DNA of 64,000 nucleotides. Origin: Paracidovorax valerianellae. GTDB lineage: Bacteria > Pseudomonadota > Gammaproteobacteria > Burkholderiales > Burkholderiaceae_C. The stretch spans positions 477,713 through 541,712 of the forward strand of contig NZ_FMZC01000003.1 in assembly GCF_900102625.1 (NCBI RefSeq). Reading direction: 5' to 3'. The translations under genes and the position numbers were made by a program. The notes beneath the pieces were generated by a model that saw only the letters and a program-made list of their open reading frames with translations, searched no databases and had not been told where the DNA came from. Of the stretch, positions 30,722 to 39,910 are shown piece after piece; position 1 is the first letter of the stretch; every line of letters starts with the position of its first letter.

Positions 30722-31498
30722 ATGCTGCAGGCAGAACGATTCATCCGCATCCGCACGCTGCTCACCACGCTCACCCGCGTGAGCACCGAGCGCATCGTGC
30801 AAGAGCTCGACGTGTCGCGCGAGACCGTGCGGCGCGACGTCGTCGAGCTGGAGGCGCAGGGCATTCTGCGCCGCGTGCACGGCGGCGTGGTGGCGCCCGG
30901 GCCCGAGCCCGAGCCGCCCCTGGCCGTCCGGCAGGCAGTGCGCGAGCGCGAAAAACGCGCCATTGCCCGCGCGGCGCTGCAGCAGTTGCAGCCGGGGCAG
31001 ACGCTGTTCCTCGACGCCGGCAGCACCACGGCCATCCTTGCGGGCGAACTGTCGTCCCTGTCGGGCATGACGGTGGTGACCAACGGCCTGAACGTGGCGC
31101 TCAAGCTCGCCGGGGCCGATGCGGGGCGCGCGGCGCGCAACGACGTGATCCTGCTGGGCGGCCGCCCCAACCCCGAAGTGCAGGCCACCCAGGGCGACAT
31201 CACCGTGGCCGAGATTTACCGCTACCGGGCCGACGTCGCGCTGCTCTCGCCCGTGGGCATCCATTGCCAGCACGGCGCTACCAGCTTCGACCACCATGAA
31301 GCAGCCATCGCCCGGGCGATGGCGGGCCAGGCGCAGCGGCTGATCGTGCTGGCCGACCACAGCAAGATCGGCCAGGCCAGCCGCGTGGTGTATGCGGGAC
31401 TGCCCGAGATCGATACCATCGTCACCGATGCGGGGTCGCGCGCGCTGCCCGGACTGTCGGCGCTGCAGGCGGCCGGCAGCCACGTCATCGTCGCCTGA
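30722..31498 (+). CDS. DeoR-family transcriptional regulator
   Basis: A 258-residue regulator. The N-terminal helix-turn-helix is LLTTLTRVSTERIVQELDVS followed by RETVRRDVVELEAQGILRRV and the family motif HGG. The C-terminal sugar-phosphate-isomerase-like sensor includes LFLDAGSTTAILAGEL and LIVLADHSKIG. The ATG at 30722 is preferred; an in-frame GTG at 30674 would add 16 residues. It sits 31 bases upstream of eutB, which makes the ethanolamine lyase operon its likely target. The effector would be unusual, since most DeoR proteins sense sugar phosphates. Confidence 0.9.
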   Translation: MLQAERFIRIRTLLTTLTRVSTERIVQELDVSRETVRRDVVELEAQGILRRVHGGVVAPGPEPEPPLAVRQAVREREKRAIARAALQQLQPGQTLFLDAGSTTAILAGELSSLSGMTVVTNGLNVALKLAGADAGRAARNDVILLGGRPNPEVQATQGDITVAEIYRYRADVALLSPVGIHCQHGATSFDHHEAAIARAMAGQAQRLIVLADHSKIGQASRVVYAGLPEIDTIVTDAGSRALPGLSALQAAGSHVIVA

Positions 31499-31529
31499 CC
31501 CCCCCGCCGCCGGAAAGGTCCAGCCCGCC

Positions 31530-32924
31530 ATGTCCACGAGCCGTTACCACCACACCGCCGGCGGTCAGCGCTGGCAGTTCCGCGACCTGGGCGACGTGAT
31601 GGCCAAGGCCACGCCGGCCCGGTCGGGCGACGTGCTGGCGGGCATCGCCGCCGGCTCGGCGGTGGAACGCATGGCGGCGCGCATGTGCCTGGCCGACGTG
31701 CCGCTCGACCGCTTCCTGAACGAAGCGCTGGTGCCGTATGAAAGCGACGAGGTCACCCGCCTCATCATCGACACCCACGATGCCGAGGCCTTCGCCCCGG
31801 TCGCACACCTCACCGTGGGCGGGCTGCGCGACTGGCTGCTGGCCGCTGACAGCGCCGCGATGTCGGCCCTGGCGCCGGGCCTCACGCCCGAGATGGCGGC
31901 CGCGGTGAGCAAACTCATGCGCAACCAGGACCTGGTGTCGGTGGCGCGTAAATGCCGGGTCGTCACACGCTTTCGCAACACGCTCGGCCTGCCGGGCCAC
32001 TTGGCCGTGCGGCTGCAGCCCAACCACCCCACGGACGACCTGCGCGGCATTGCCGCCTCGATGATCGACGGCCTGCTCTACGGCGCTGGCGACGCCGTGA
32101 TCGGCATCAACCCCGCCACCGACAGCATCGCGGCGCTGACCGGGCTGGTGCACCGGCTGGACGAAGTAATCGCCAAGCTGCAGATCCCCACGCAATCGTG
32201 CGTGCTCACCCATGTGACCAACACCGTGCAGATGATCGAGCAGGGCGCGCCGGTGGACCTGGTGTTCCAGTCGATCGCCGGCACCGAGAAGGCCAATGCC
32301 GGCTTCGGCGTGAGCCTGGCGCTGCTGCGCGAGGCTCGCGAGGCCGCGCTGTCCCTGCGCCGCGGCACTCTGGGCGACAACGTGATGTATTTCGAGACCG
32401 GCCAGGGCAGCGCGCTGTCGGCCGATGCGCACCACGGCGTGGACCAGCAGACCTGCGAGGCGCGGGCCTACGGCGTGGCGCGTGCGTTCTCGCCGCTGCT
32501 CACCAACACCGTGGTCGGTTTCATCGGGCCGGAGTACCTGTACGACGGCAAGCAGATCATTCGGGCAGGCCTGGAAGACCACTTCTGCGGCAAGCTGCTG
32601 GGCGTGCCCCTGGGCTGCGACGTCTGCTACACCAACCATGCCGAAGCGGATTCGGACGACATGGACACGCTGATGACCCTGCTGGGCGTGGCGGGCCTGA
32701 CCTTCATCATGGGCGTGCCGGGGGCCGACGACATCATGCTCAACTACCAGAGCACCTCGTTTCACGACGCGCTGTACCTGCGCGAGGTACTGGGCCTGAA
32801 GCGCGCACCCGAGTTCGAAGCCTGGCTGCAGCGCATGCACCTGGCCGACGGCGCGGGCCGGCTGCTGCCCGCCGCGCAACAGCAGCCGGCACTGGCGCAG
32901 TTGCGGCAGATCGGAGTTGCCTGA
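31530..32924 (+). CDS. eutB: ethanolamine ammonia-lyase large subunit EutB
   Basis: Adenosylcobalamin-dependent lyase subunit that converts ethanolamine to acetaldehyde and ammonia. It has 464 residues, close to the family length. Signatures include FRDLGDVMAKATPARSGDVL, LQPNHPTDDLRGIAASMIDG, GINPATDS, FQSIAGTEKANAGFGVSL, MYFETGQGSALSADAHHG and YTNHAEADSDDMDTLMTLLG. The ATG at 31530 follows a GGAAAGG site. It is coupled to eutC by a TGATG overlap. No shell proteins, permease, aldehyde dehydrogenase or EutA are present in the window. Confidence 0.97.
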   Translation: MSTSRYHHTAGGQRWQFRDLGDVMAKATPARSGDVLAGIAAGSAVERMAARMCLADVPLDRFLNEALVPYESDEVTRLIIDTHDAEAFAPVAHLTVGGLRDWLLAADSAAMSALAPGLTPEMAAAVSKLMRNQDLVSVARKCRVVTRFRNTLGLPGHLAVRLQPNHPTDDLRGIAASMIDGLLYGAGDAVIGINPATDSIAALTGLVHRLDEVIAKLQIPTQSCVLTHVTNTVQMIEQGAPVDLVFQSIAGTEKANAGFGVSLALLREAREAALSLRRGTLGDNVMYFETGQGSALSADAHHGVDQQTCEARAYGVARAFSPLLTNTVVGFIGPEYLYDGKQIIRAGLEDHFCGKLLGVPLGCDVCYTNHAEADSDDMDTLMTLLGVAGLTFIMGVPGADDIMLNYQSTSFHDALYLREVLGLKRAPEFEAWLQRMHLADGAGRLLPAAQQQPALAQLRQIGVA

Positions 32925-33754
32925 TGCCACGTACCCCCTCCACCGCAGCCACCACGGACACCGGCCCCGCGCCGGACCCCTGGGACGACCTGCGCACCCA
33001 CACCGCGGCGCGGCTGGCGCTGGGCCGCGCGGGCCACGCGATTCCGACCCGTGAACTGCTGGACTTCGGCCTGGCCCACGCCCAGGCCCGCGATGCCGTG
33101 CACCGGCCGCTCGATGTCGATGCACTGGCAACGCAACTTCAGGCGGCCGGCTGCACCACGCAGCAGGTCGCCAGCGCGGCGCCCGACCGCGCCACGTACC
33201 TGCTGCGCCCCGACCTGGGCCGCCGCCTCTGCGATGCCGACGCCGAGCGCCTGCGCAACGCGGCACCGGACGGCACAGCCCAGGCCGGTGCCGACCTGCT
33301 GCTGGTAGTGGCCGATGGCCTGTCCTCCCTCGCGGTCGAACGCAATGCCGTGCCGCTGATCCAAGCAGTGCTCGGCACGGCCCCGCAGGGCTGGCGCATC
33401 GGCCCGGTCGTGATCGCCACCCAGGCGCGCGTGGCCTTGGGCGACGAAGTGGCCACGCTGCTGGGCGCACACATGGTGGCGGTCCTGGTCGGCGAACGGC
33501 CGGGGCTGAGTTCTCCCGACAGCCTCGGCATCTACCTCACCTGGCACCCGCAGGTGGGCTGCAGCGATGCGCAGCGCAACTGCATCTCCAACGTTCGGCC
33601 CGAAGGGCTGGTGCCGGCCGCAGCGGCGGCGCGCCTGTGGTGGCTGTGCGGCGAAGCACGGCGCCTGGGGCTCACTGGAATCGGGTTGAAAGACCGCAGC
33701 GATGCTGCCGTCCTTTCCGCAGGGCCTGCGGCCGGCACGCTCCCTGGAGATTGA
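32924..33754 (+). CDS. eutC: ethanolamine ammonia-lyase small subunit EutC
   Basis: Small subunit that helps bind adenosylcobalamin at the interface with EutB. It has 276 residues with family motifs LRTHTAARLALGRAGHAIPT, RPDLGRRLCDA, LVVADGLSSLAVERNAVPL, VLVGERPGLSSPDSLGIYLT and GCSDAQRNCISNVRPEGL. The N-terminal 20 residues are Thr/Pro-rich and lack the long leader that targets EutC to microcompartments in enteric bacteria, consistent with no shell genes nearby. The start overlaps the eutB stop. Confidence 0.96.
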   Translation: MPRTPSTAATTDTGPAPDPWDDLRTHTAARLALGRAGHAIPTRELLDFGLAHAQARDAVHRPLDVDALATQLQAAGCTTQQVASAAPDRATYLLRPDLGRRLCDADAERLRNAAPDGTAQAGADLLLVVADGLSSLAVERNAVPLIQAVLGTAPQGWRIGPVVIATQARVALGDEVATLLGAHMVAVLVGERPGLSSPDSLGIYLTWHPQVGCSDAQRNCISNVRPEGLVPAAAAARLWWLCGEARRLGLTGIGLKDRSDAAVLSAGPAAGTLPGD

Positions 33755-33882
33755 ACGGCCACGCCGTCCCGCCGGGCTCGGGGCGATGCGGGCGCGGCCG
33801 GGCATTGGAGCGGCTCGCGGTTGAATGGACGCCCCCAGCGTTGGTTCAAACCCGTCGTGGAGGCTCAGGGAAGCGTGGGGGC

Positions 33883-34992
33883 TTACAACCGGTGAGACCG
33901 GTCCCCCTGCGAAAAGCCCACCGGCTCCCACGGGTCGCCCGCGCCCAGGGCCAGCACCTTGAACAGCTCACCCATCTCGTGCTCCATGACCAGTTTGGCC
34001 GCCGTCGCGCGTTCGAGCACGGGCAACTCCACCATGCGCTGGGCCAGCCCGCAATTGATGAGGAAGTGCGCCTGCGTGGTGTAGCCCAGCACCTGCAGGC
34101 CCGCCTCCTGCGCGGCCAGGGCCATGGCGGTGAAATTGACGTGGGCGGTAATGTCCTTGCGGCCCACCTCCACCAGCGGGTCGCTGTCGGCCAGGTGGCC
34201 CTGGTGGCACATGACGGTGCCCATGTGGCGCTGGGGGTGGTAGTACTCCGCCTCGCCGAAGCCGTAATCCAGCAGGAAGGCCGCGCCGCGCTCCAGCCGG
34301 TCGGCCAGGGTGCGGATGAAGCCTTCGCCCTGCGGATGGATCTCGGTCAGGTAGTCCTGCGGGCCTTCCACTTCGATCGGTGGGCGCAGATCGGTGGGGC
34401 GGTCGGCCCAGGCGAAAGCGCCGTTTTGCACCACCACGCCGCGTTCATGCCACACGCCGGCCGCTTGTCCGCCGTGGCGGGCCAGCAGCTTGACGGGCAT
34501 GGCGTCCAGCACTTCGTTGCCCACCACCACGCCTTCGAAGCGCTCGGGCAGCGCATCCACCCATCGCACCTTGTGCGCATGGGCGCCCAGCAGCACCTGC
34601 TGCCGAGCGCGCAGGCTGCCCGACAGGTCGACGATGGTGTAGCGCTGCACCCGGTCGCCCAGGGCGCCGAGTAACTGCAGCGCCAATGCGCCGGAGCCGG
34701 CGCCGAATTCCCACACCTCGTGCGTGCCGGTCTGCGCCAGGGCTTCGCCCACCTGCACGGCCAGGGTCTGGCCAAACAGGGGGCTGAGTTCGGGCGCGGT
34801 CACGAAGTCGCTGCCCGATCCGGGCAGCAGGCCGAACTTGGTGGAGTCGTTGGCGTAGTAGCCGAGGCCAGGGGTGTACAGGGCCAGGGCCATGAAGCGG
34901 TCGAAGCCGATCCAGCCGCCAGCCGCTGCAATGGCCTCGCCGATGTGGGCCGCCAGGGCGGTCGTTAAACTTGGGGGTTCTGTCGTCGTCAC
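33883..34992 (-). CDS. SAM-dependent methyltransferase, COG1565/MidA (NDUFAF7) family
   Basis: A 369-residue protein. The N-terminal region GGWIGFDRFMALALYTPGLG YYAN and GSDFVTAPELSPLFGQTLA are diagnostic. The SAM-binding loop is WEFGAGSGALALQLL, followed by VVGNEVLDAMPV and FLLDYGFGEAEYYHPQR. Eukaryotic relatives methylate an arginine in a complex I subunit; the bacterial substrate is not established. It is divergent from the SDR gene, with only 17 bases between the starts, so their promoters must overlap. Confidence 0.88.
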   Translation of the reverse strand: MTTTEPPSLTTALAAHIGEAIAAAGGWIGFDRFMALALYTPGLGYYANDSTKFGLLPGSGSDFVTAPELSPLFGQTLAVQVGEALAQTGTHEVWEFGAGSGALALQLLGALGDRVQRYTIVDLSGSLRARQQVLLGAHAHKVRWVDALPERFEGVVVGNEVLDAMPVKLLARHGGQAAGVWHERGVVVQNGAFAWADRPTDLRPPIEVEGPQDYLTEIHPQGEGFIRTLADRLERGAAFLLDYGFGEAEYYHPQRHMGTVMCHQGHLADSDPLVEVGRKDITAHVNFTAMALAAQEAGLQVLGYTTQAHFLINCGLAQRMVELPVLERATAAKLVMEHEMGELFKVLALGAGDPWEPVGFSQGDRSHRL

Positions 34993-35009
34993 GGTCCCGA
35001 TTGTCCCCG

Positions 35010-35810
35010 ATGCCCTCCCCCTCCCGTCCTCGCACCGTGCTGGTGACCGGCGCCGCCAAGCGCCTGGGCCGCGACATCGCGCTCGCGCTGGCAGCGGGCG
35101 GCTGGCAGGTGGCGGTGCACTATCGGCACTCCGAACAGGATGCTATCGAAACCGTAGCAGAGTGCCGGCGTCTTTCATGCGCCAGCGCCCATTTTGATGC
35201 CGACTTTCAGGACGAGGCCGCCGTGCGCTTCCTGCTGCCGCGCGTGGTGGAGCATTTCGGCGCGGTGGACGCGGTGGTCAACAGCGCTTCGCTGTTCGAG
35301 CACGACGATGCCGCCAGCTTCGGGTTCGCCACGCTCGAGCAGCACCTGCGCAGCAATACGGCAGCGCCCATCCTGCTGGCCCAGGGTTTGCACGCGCACC
35401 TGGAGCAGCGGGCGGCGGCAGGCGGCAGTGACGAAGCGGCGGACGGCGTGCAAGGCGCCGTCGTCAACCTGCTCGACCAGAAGCTGTGGAACCAGAACCC
35501 CGACTTCCTGAGCTACACGCTCTCCAAGGCAGCGCTGGAGGCGGCCGGCACCATGCTGTCGCTGGCCCTCGCGCCCCGGGTGCGGGTGGTGGGCGTGGCG
35601 CCCGGCCTCACCCTTACCAGCCATCTGCTGGAAGGTGAAAAATTCCGCCAGCTGCACGCACTGAGCCCGCTGGGCCGCTCCTCCACTGCCGCCGACGTGG
35701 CCGCCACCGTGAAGTTCGCGCTCGAAAATCGCTCAATCACCGGCACCACGCTGCTGGTGGACGGCGGCCAGCACCTGATGCGGTTCGAGCGCGATTTTTC
35801 GATGATGTGA
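35010..35810 (+). CDS. pteridine-reductase-like short-chain dehydrogenase
   Basis: A 266-residue NAD(P)H-dependent reductase. The dinucleotide-binding motif is VTGAAKRLGRDIALAL. The catalytic pair Y169 and K173 is in SYTLSKAALEAAG, after the pterin-reductase-type segment LLDQKLWNQNPDFLSYTLSK, and the end is TTLLVDGGQHL. The position directly before folB supports a pterin or dihydrofolate reductase role (FolM/PTR1-like). Residues about 44-64 come from an antisense copy of the dispersed repeat (35142-35198), read in frame. Confidence 0.88.
   Translation: MPSPSRPRTVLVTGAAKRLGRDIALALAAGGWQVAVHYRHSEQDAIETVAECRRLSCASAHFDADFQDEAAVRFLLPRVVEHFGAVDAVVNSASLFEHDDAASFGFATLEQHLRSNTAAPILLAQGLHAHLEQRAAAGGSDEAADGVQGAVVNLLDQKLWNQNPDFLSYTLSKAALEAAGTMLSLALAPRVRVVGVAPGLTLTSHLLEGEKFRQLHALSPLGRSSTAADVAATVKFALENRSITGTTLLVDGGQHLMRFERDFSMM
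35142..35198 (-). repeat. dispersed palindromic repeat, copy 4, inside the SDR coding sequence
   Basis: The minus strand reads TCAAAATGGGCGCTGGCGCA, TGAAAGACGCCGGCACTCTG and CTACGGTTTCGATAGC. It has the same left core as the other copies and a GCTA...TAGC right arm. The gene on the plus strand reads it as DAIETVAECRRLSCASAHFD, the same frame relative to the repeat as in rlmI. Confidence 0.75.
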
Positions 35811-35851
35811 GCGCCGGCTCGCCCGCCCCCTTCTTTTCCTTTGCACACCCT

Positions 35852-36223
35852 ATGTACAACGCCGCAGGCACCCAGATTCTCACGCTCACCGGTTTGCGCT
35901 TCGACGCGAACCTGGGCATCCTCGCGCACGAGAAGACCACGCCGCAGCCGATCCAGGTCGATGCCGAGCTGCACCTGGGCACGCAGCCCCTGCGCCCGAG
36001 CGACGACGACATCCTGCACGTGCTCGACTACCGCAAGGTGCGTCAGATCATCATCGACGAGTGCACGGCCGAGCACGTGAACCTGCTGGAGAGCCTGATC
36101 GGCAAGCTCAGCGCCCGGCTCATGCTGCTGCCCGGCGTGCTGGGCGTGCGCGTGAAGATCGCCAAGCTGGAAATTTTTGACGACTGCGAAGTGGCCATTC
36201 GCAGCGAGACAGGACAGTGGTGA
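35852..36223 (+). CDS. folB: dihydroneopterin aldolase FolB
   Basis: Cleaves 7,8-dihydroneopterin in folate synthesis. It has 123 residues from the ATG at 35852 ([20 protein letters not shown]), close to the E. coli length. A GTG at 35807 overlapping the SDR stop would give 138 residues and direct coupling; neither start has a good ribosome-binding site. The likely catalytic residues are Glu in [10 protein letters not shown], Tyr in HVLDYRKV and Lys in [10 protein letters not shown]. Confidence 0.92.
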   Translation: MYNAAGTQILTLTGLRFDANLGILAHEKTTPQPIQVDAELHLGTQPLRPSDDDILHVLDYRKVRQIIIDECTAEHVNLLESLIGKLSARLMLLPGVLGVRVKIAKLEIFDDCEVAIRSETGQW

Positions 36224-36228
36224 CCCCA

Positions 36229-37218
36229 ATGAATGCCGTAATGAACGACCCCGCCCGCGGCTGGACCGCCGACGCCCCCGAACCGCTCGGCCTGCCGGAC
36301 GCCCCTGCCACCGCCGACAGCGCAGCGGCGCCTGCCGCCCGCCTGAAGATCGAGCGCGAGACCCACAAGCTGGAAAAGCGGCTGTGCCGCGAGGTGGGCA
36401 AGGCCATCGTCGATTACCAGATGATCGAAGAGGGCGACAAGGTGATGGTGTGCATGTCGGGCGGCAAGGACAGCTACGCCTTGCTGGACATCCTGCTCAA
36501 GCTCAAGGCGCGCGCGCCGATCCATTTCGATCTGGTGGCCGTGAACCTCGACCAGAAGCAGCCGGGCTTTCCCGAGCATGTGCTGCCCGAGTACCTGGCA
36601 TCGCAAGGCGTGGCGTTCCACATCGAGAACGAAGACACCTACAGCATCGTCAAGCGGCTCATCCCCGAGGGCAAGACCACCTGCAGCCTGTGCAGCCGCC
36701 TGCGCCGCGGCATTCTGTACCGCGTGGCCGATGAACTGGGCTGCACGAAGATCGCCCTGGGCCACCACCGGGACGACATCCTGCAGACGCTGCTGCTCAA
36801 CATGTTCTTCGGCGGCAAGCTCAAGTCCATGCCCCCGAAGCTCGTGAGCGACGACGGCCGGCACGTGGTGATCCGCCCGCTGGCCTACGTGGCCGAAAAA
36901 GACACCGCGCGCTGGGCCACGCACCGCGATTTCCCCATCATTCCCTGCAACCTGTGCGGTAGCCAGGAGAACCTGCAGCGCAAGCAGGTGGGCGAAATGC
37001 TGCGCGAGTGGGACAAGAAATTTCCCGGCCGCGTGGAGAACATGTTCAACGCACTGCAGAACATCGTGCCTTCGCACCTGCTCGATGGAACACTGCACGA
37101 CTTCAAGGGTCTGAAGGCGACCGGCATCGCCAGCGAAGACGGTGACAAGGCTTTCGACCGCGAAGACTTTCCGGCGGCACCCGGATTGCCGGGCGTGCAG
37201 GTGGTGCAGCTGTCCTGA
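36229..37218 (+). CDS. ttcA: tRNA 2-thiocytidine(32) synthetase TtcA
   Basis: ATP-dependent thiolase that makes 2-thiocytidine at tRNA position 32, using an iron-sulfur cluster. It has 329 residues from the ATG at 36229. The PP-loop is [15 protein letters not shown]. The cluster cysteines are in [15 protein letters not shown] and the later [11 protein letters not shown] motif, and [17 protein letters not shown] is diagnostic. GTG codons at 36217 and 36220 are also in frame, and the second overlaps the folB stop. A Pro/Ala-rich N-terminus of about 45 residues precedes the conserved domain. Confidence 0.95.
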   Translation: MNAVMNDPARGWTADAPEPLGLPDAPATADSAAAPAARLKIERETHKLEKRLCREVGKAIVDYQMIEEGDKVMVCMSGGKDSYALLDILLKLKARAPIHFDLVAVNLDQKQPGFPEHVLPEYLASQGVAFHIENEDTYSIVKRLIPEGKTTCSLCSRLRRGILYRVADELGCTKIALGHHRDDILQTLLLNMFFGGKLKSMPPKLVSDDGRHVVIRPLAYVAEKDTARWATHRDFPIIPCNLCGSQENLQRKQVGEMLREWDKKFPGRVENMFNALQNIVPSHLLDGTLHDFKGLKATGIASEDGDKAFDREDFPAAPGLPGVQVVQLS

Positions 37219-37278
37219 AGCCCCATCGCTTCGTGCCAGCGGCGCCCTTCCCATGACGGACCCTTTCAGGAGACACCC

Positions 37279-37908
37279 ATGAAGACCCTGCGCTGCTGGT
37301 ATTCCATCGTTCTGGCCCTTGCCGCGCTGACGCTCGGCGGCTGCGCCGTCACCCGCACCGTGGACAGTGCCGTGCACAGCTATTCCACGCTGGCCGCCCT
37401 GCCTTCGCCGCCCACCTACCGACTGGAGCGCCTGCCGTCGCAGCAGGCCCAGGCCGCGTCGTTCGCGCCCATCGAGGCCATGGCCCAGCAATCGCTCGCC
37501 CGCGTGGGCCTGCAGCGCGACGATGCCAATGCCAAGCTGGTGCTGCAGATCGGCGCCCAGGCCAGCTATGCAACGCCCGCCTACTGGCCCTACTACGGCG
37601 ACCCGTTCTATCCCCACTGGGGCCTGGGTCTGGGCTACGGCGGCCATGGCGGCCGCTGGGGCTGGGGCATGGGCGGCAGTTGGATGATGGACCGCCCGCC
37701 CACGCTCTACCGGCGCGAGGCCAGCCTGGTGCTGCGCGACGCGGCCACGCAGAAGATCGTGTATGAAACCTCCGCCGTGCACGAGGATGTGTGGACCAAC
37801 GACCCGGCCATCTTCGGCATCCTCTTCGACGCCGCACTGACCGGCTTTCCGCAACCTCCCGCCGGCCCGCGCCAGGTGCGCACCACCTTCGCGCCGCCCG
37901 CGCGCTGA
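37279..37908 (+). CDS. DUF4136-type lipoprotein
   Basis: A 209-residue predicted lipoprotein. The signal sequence ends with the lipobox LTLGGC (Cys22). A DUF4136-like fold follows (YRLERLPSQQAQAASFAPIE, then LVLQIGAQASY), with an aromatic- and Gly-rich insert (HWGLGLGYGGHGGRWGWGMG) and a C-terminal RREASLVLRDAATQKIVYET segment. It is probably anchored in the outer membrane. Function unknown. An AGGAGA site lies upstream. Confidence 0.85.
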   Translation: MKTLRCWYSIVLALAALTLGGCAVTRTVDSAVHSYSTLAALPSPPTYRLERLPSQQAQAASFAPIEAMAQQSLARVGLQRDDANAKLVLQIGAQASYATPAYWPYYGDPFYPHWGLGLGYGGHGGRWGWGMGGSWMMDRPPTLYRREASLVLRDAATQKIVYETSAVHEDVWTNDPAIFGILFDAALTGFPQPPAGPRQVRTTFAPPAR

Positions 37909-37916
37909 CCCACGCC

Positions 37917-38555
37917 ATGCAAGCCACCCGCATCATCGCCATCCGCCACGGAGAGACCGCCTGGAACGTGGACACGCGGATCCAGGGCCACCTGGACATT
38001 CCGCTCAACCACACCGGCCTGTGGCAGGCGCGCCGCGTGGGCGAGGCCCTGGCCGGCGAGCCGGTGGCCGCCATCTATGCCAGCGACCTGCAGCGCGCCC
38101 ACGCCACCGCGCAGGCCGTGGCGGACACCACCGGGGCACCGCTGATCGCAGAGCCCGGTTTGCGTGAACGCAGCTTCGGCCAGCTGCAGGGCCGCACCTT
38201 CGCCGAGATCGAGACCGAACTGCCCGAAGAAGCCCGCCGCTGGCGCCAGCGCGACCCGCATTTCGTGCCAGAGGGCGGCGAATCGCTGCTTGTGTTTCGC
38301 GAGCGCATCACCCGGACCACCGACCGGCTGGCGCAGCGCCATCCGGGCGAACTGGTGGTGCTGGTGGCCCACGGCGGGGTCATGGACGTGCTGTACCGGG
38401 CTGCCACCGGTCAGGAACTGCAGGCACCGCGCACCTGGCAACTCACCAACGCAGCCATCAACCGCCTGCTCTGGACCGACAACGGACTCACCCTCGTCGG
38501 CTGGGCCGACACACAGCACCTGGACAACGCCACGCGCGATGAAGCCCATTCCTGA
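37917..38555 (+). CDS. histidine phosphatase family protein (GpmB/CobC-like)
   Basis: A 212-residue cytoplasmic phosphatase or mutase of the histidine phosphatase superfamily. The phospho-His motif is [11 protein letters not shown], the second catalytic His is in [11 protein letters not shown], and the acid/base Glu is in [11 protein letters not shown]. The sequence cannot separate phosphoglycerate-mutase-like, alpha-ribazole phosphatase or general phosphatase roles. It starts 9 bases after the lipoprotein gene and overlaps the next gene by 17 bases. Confidence 0.88.
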   Translation: MQATRIIAIRHGETAWNVDTRIQGHLDIPLNHTGLWQARRVGEALAGEPVAAIYASDLQRAHATAQAVADTTGAPLIAEPGLRERSFGQLQGRTFAEIETELPEEARRWRQRDPHFVPEGGESLLVFRERITRTTDRLAQRHPGELVVLVAHGGVMDVLYRAATGQELQAPRTWQLTNAAINRLLWTDNGLTLVGWADTQHLDNATRDEAHS

Positions 38556-39708
38556 TTCCCTGCGCGCCAGCATCGGCCTGCGCGTCGACCTGATCGACAC
38601 CCCCGCACTCGTCGTGGACCTCGACGCCATGGAACGCAACATCCAGCGCATGGCCGACTTCGCGCGCAAGCACCAGGTGCGCTGGCGGCCGCACGCCAAG
38701 CTGCACAAGAGCGCCGAACTCGCGCTGCTCATGCAGCAGGCGGGCGCCACCGGCGCCTGCGTGCAGAAGGTGAGCGAGGCCGAGGCACTGGCCGCCGCCG
38801 GCGTGAACGACCTGTACATCAGCAACCAGGTGATCGCCGGCGCCAAGCTGCTGCGCGTGGCGCGCCTGGCGCACCAGCTCGGCCTGCGCGGCGGGCGCCT
38901 GGCCCTGGCGGTGGACAGCGAGGAAGGCATCGAGCGCCTGGCCGAGGCCATGGCCGTCACCGCCAGCGACGCGGGCATCGATGTCTTCGTGGAAATCGAC
39001 GTGGGCCAGCGGCGCTGCGGCGTGCCGCCGGGCGAGCCGGCCGTGGCCCTGGCGCTGGCCGTGTCGCGCCATGCCCGGCTGCGCTTTGCCGGCCTGCATG
39101 CCTACCACGGCCGCGCACAGCATTTGCGGGGCGCGCAAGCCCGCAGGGAAGCCATCGCCACGGTGGTCCAGGCTGCGCGCCACACGCGCGACCTGATCGC
39201 CGCGGCCGGACTGCCAGTACCCCTGGTCACCGGCGCGGGCACCGGCACGCTGGTGCACGAGGCGGCCAGCGGCGTCTACGGCGAGTTGCAGGCGGGTTCA
39301 TTTCTTTTCATGGATGCCGACTACGCCAGCAACGAGCGGGAGCCCGCCCAGCCCGTATTCGAGCACGCCCTTTTCGTCAAGACACAGGTCATCTCCAGCC
39401 AGGAAACGCACGCGGTGTGCGACGCCGGCCACAAGAGCCACGCCATCGATTCGGGCTTGCCGATCGTGGCGATGCTGCCGCCCGAGCGGGCACTGCGCTA
39501 CGCCAACGGCGGCGATGAGCATGGAATCCTGTACGCCGACGGCAACAAGGCCCGGTTGCCCTCGCTGGGCCGGATGCTGTGGCTCATTCCCGGCCATTGC
39601 GACCCGACGGTGAACCTGTACGACTTCTTGATCGGGGTGCGCGGCGGGCTGGCGCACGGGGTGGTGGAGCGGATCATCCGCGTGGACGCCCGGGGCGCGC
39701 TGACCTGA
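38539..39708 (+). CDS. D-threonine aldolase-like PLP enzyme (DSD1 family)
   Basis: A 389-residue enzyme with an alanine-racemase-like PLP barrel. The PLP lysine is in RWRPHAKLHKSAELA, preceded by the family opening IDTPALVVDLDAMERNIQRM. The C-terminal metal-binding region includes HAVCDAGHKSHAIDSGLP and GDEHGILY, with conserved His residues as in D-threonine aldolase and D-serine dehydratase. Such enzymes cleave D-3-hydroxy amino acids to glycine and an aldehyde. The start overlaps the phosphatase gene in another frame. Its stop is 37 bases before the AAAG microsatellite. Confidence 0.88.
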   Translation: MKPIPDSLRASIGLRVDLIDTPALVVDLDAMERNIQRMADFARKHQVRWRPHAKLHKSAELALLMQQAGATGACVQKVSEAEALAAAGVNDLYISNQVIAGAKLLRVARLAHQLGLRGGRLALAVDSEEGIERLAEAMAVTASDAGIDVFVEIDVGQRRCGVPPGEPAVALALAVSRHARLRFAGLHAYHGRAQHLRGAQARREAIATVVQAARHTRDLIAAAGLPVPLVTGAGTGTLVHEAASGVYGELQAGSFLFMDADYASNEREPAQPVFEHALFVKTQVISSQETHAVCDAGHKSHAIDSGLPIVAMLPPERALRYANGGDEHGILYADGNKARLPSLGRMLWLIPGHCDPTVNLYDFLIGVRGGLAHGVVERIIRVDARGALT

Positions 39709-39744
39709 ACTGAAGCACCGACGGGCTCCTGCGCGATGGCCCGC

Positions 39745-39827
<83 letters not shown>

Positions 39828-39875
39828 CGTCGGCCATCGCCACCGCAGCGCTGGCCGCGCCTGCATGGCAATGGT

Positions 39876-39901
39876 GGCATGCAGGCCATGGCCTGCATGC
39901 C
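39876..39901. repeat. perfect 26-base palindrome
   Basis: The half-site GGCATGCAGGCCA is followed at once by its exact reverse complement. It lies 9 bases past the stop of the tail-collar gene. It may act as an mRNA-stabilising or terminating hairpin, or as a binding site for a dimeric protein. Confidence 0.85.
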
Positions 39902-39910
39902 TAACTGCGG

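Noticed and set aside
36217..36228. GTG codons as the ttcA start
   Set aside because: They would overlap the folB stop and are possible, but the ATG at 36229 has a better-placed purine-rich site. Kept only as an alternative.
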